The translations under genes were made by a program, and so were the position numbers. DNA of 64,000 nt from Sphingomonadaceae bacterium (lineage in GTDB: Bacteria; Pseudomonadota; Alphaproteobacteria; Sphingomonadales; Sphingomonadaceae), in NCBI GenBank assembly GCA_030147805.1, contig JASBUR010000006.1, positions 1 through 64,000 of the forward strand. Reading direction: 5' to 3'. The notes under the pieces were generated by a model, which had not been told where the DNA came from, searched no databases, and saw nothing but the letters and a program-made list of their open reading frames with translations. Below, one piece after another: positions 63,068 through 64,000 of the stretch; position 1 is the first letter of the stretch, and every line of letters begins with the position of its first letter.

Positions 63068-64000
<933 letters not shown>

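Overview
The window is very GC-rich alphaproteobacterial chromosome, most likely from a sphingomonad (order Sphingomonadales). The signs are four SusC-like TonB-dependent receptors without SusD partners, an IS6100 end, Tat-dependent molybdenum hydroxylase and peptidase genes, a Rhodobacter-type PmtA methyltransferase, and GGGGAG-type ribosome binding sites. No rRNA, tRNA or CRISPR array was seen. All names come from reading the sequence; no database search was possible.

Left edge (1-762): one end of an IS6100-type element sits in, and has removed most of, an HWE-type hybrid histidine kinase. Only the end of its ATPase domain and its receiver domain remain. A complete iron-sulfur L-serine dehydratase (sdaA) follows.

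Region 2.2-37.4 kb is a catabolic island of several divergent operons: a fused hydantoinase/5-oxoprolinase, a two-subunit molybdenum hydroxylase (IorAB type), four MFS transporters, two short-chain dehydrogenases with a SnoaL-like protein, two TonB receptors, RidA, two PLP aminotransferases, a PQQ dehydrogenase, an Old-Yellow-Enzyme-type reductase, an amidase, a metal-dependent amidohydrolase, a DapA-fold protein without its catalytic lysine, a flavoprotein and an M28-like protein. A FadR-type GntR protein is the only regulator. Several promoters carry AT-rich dyads. The genes suggest import and stepwise oxidation, reduction and hydrolysis of an amide- or nitrogen-containing organic compound; the substrate is not evident.

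Region 37.4-43.6 kb is a membrane-lipid block: a GT4 glycosyltransferase, a COG2908-type phosphoesterase, PmtA, a small DUF962-like membrane protein, a membrane-anchored class III aminotransferase and a phosphatidylserine decarboxylase.

Region 43.6-64 kb is the most interesting part. It combines TonB receptors, an S15-type hydrolase, an XRE-cupin regulator, an M19 dipeptidase homologue, dgcN, a YkvI-type transporter, three S12 (beta-lactamase-fold) hydrolases, an S9 peptidase, dgcA and a POT-family peptide transporter. DgcN and DgcA are the two steps of a D-glutamate catabolic route. I read the block as a system for taking up peptides that contain D-residues (for example peptidoglycan fragments), cutting them and degrading D-Glu. 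Six promoters in the block carry a related element (CTCC, then ATCAGGAC, then ATGTCC, beside or over TTGACA boxes), which suggests one regulon, probably under the XRE-cupin protein.
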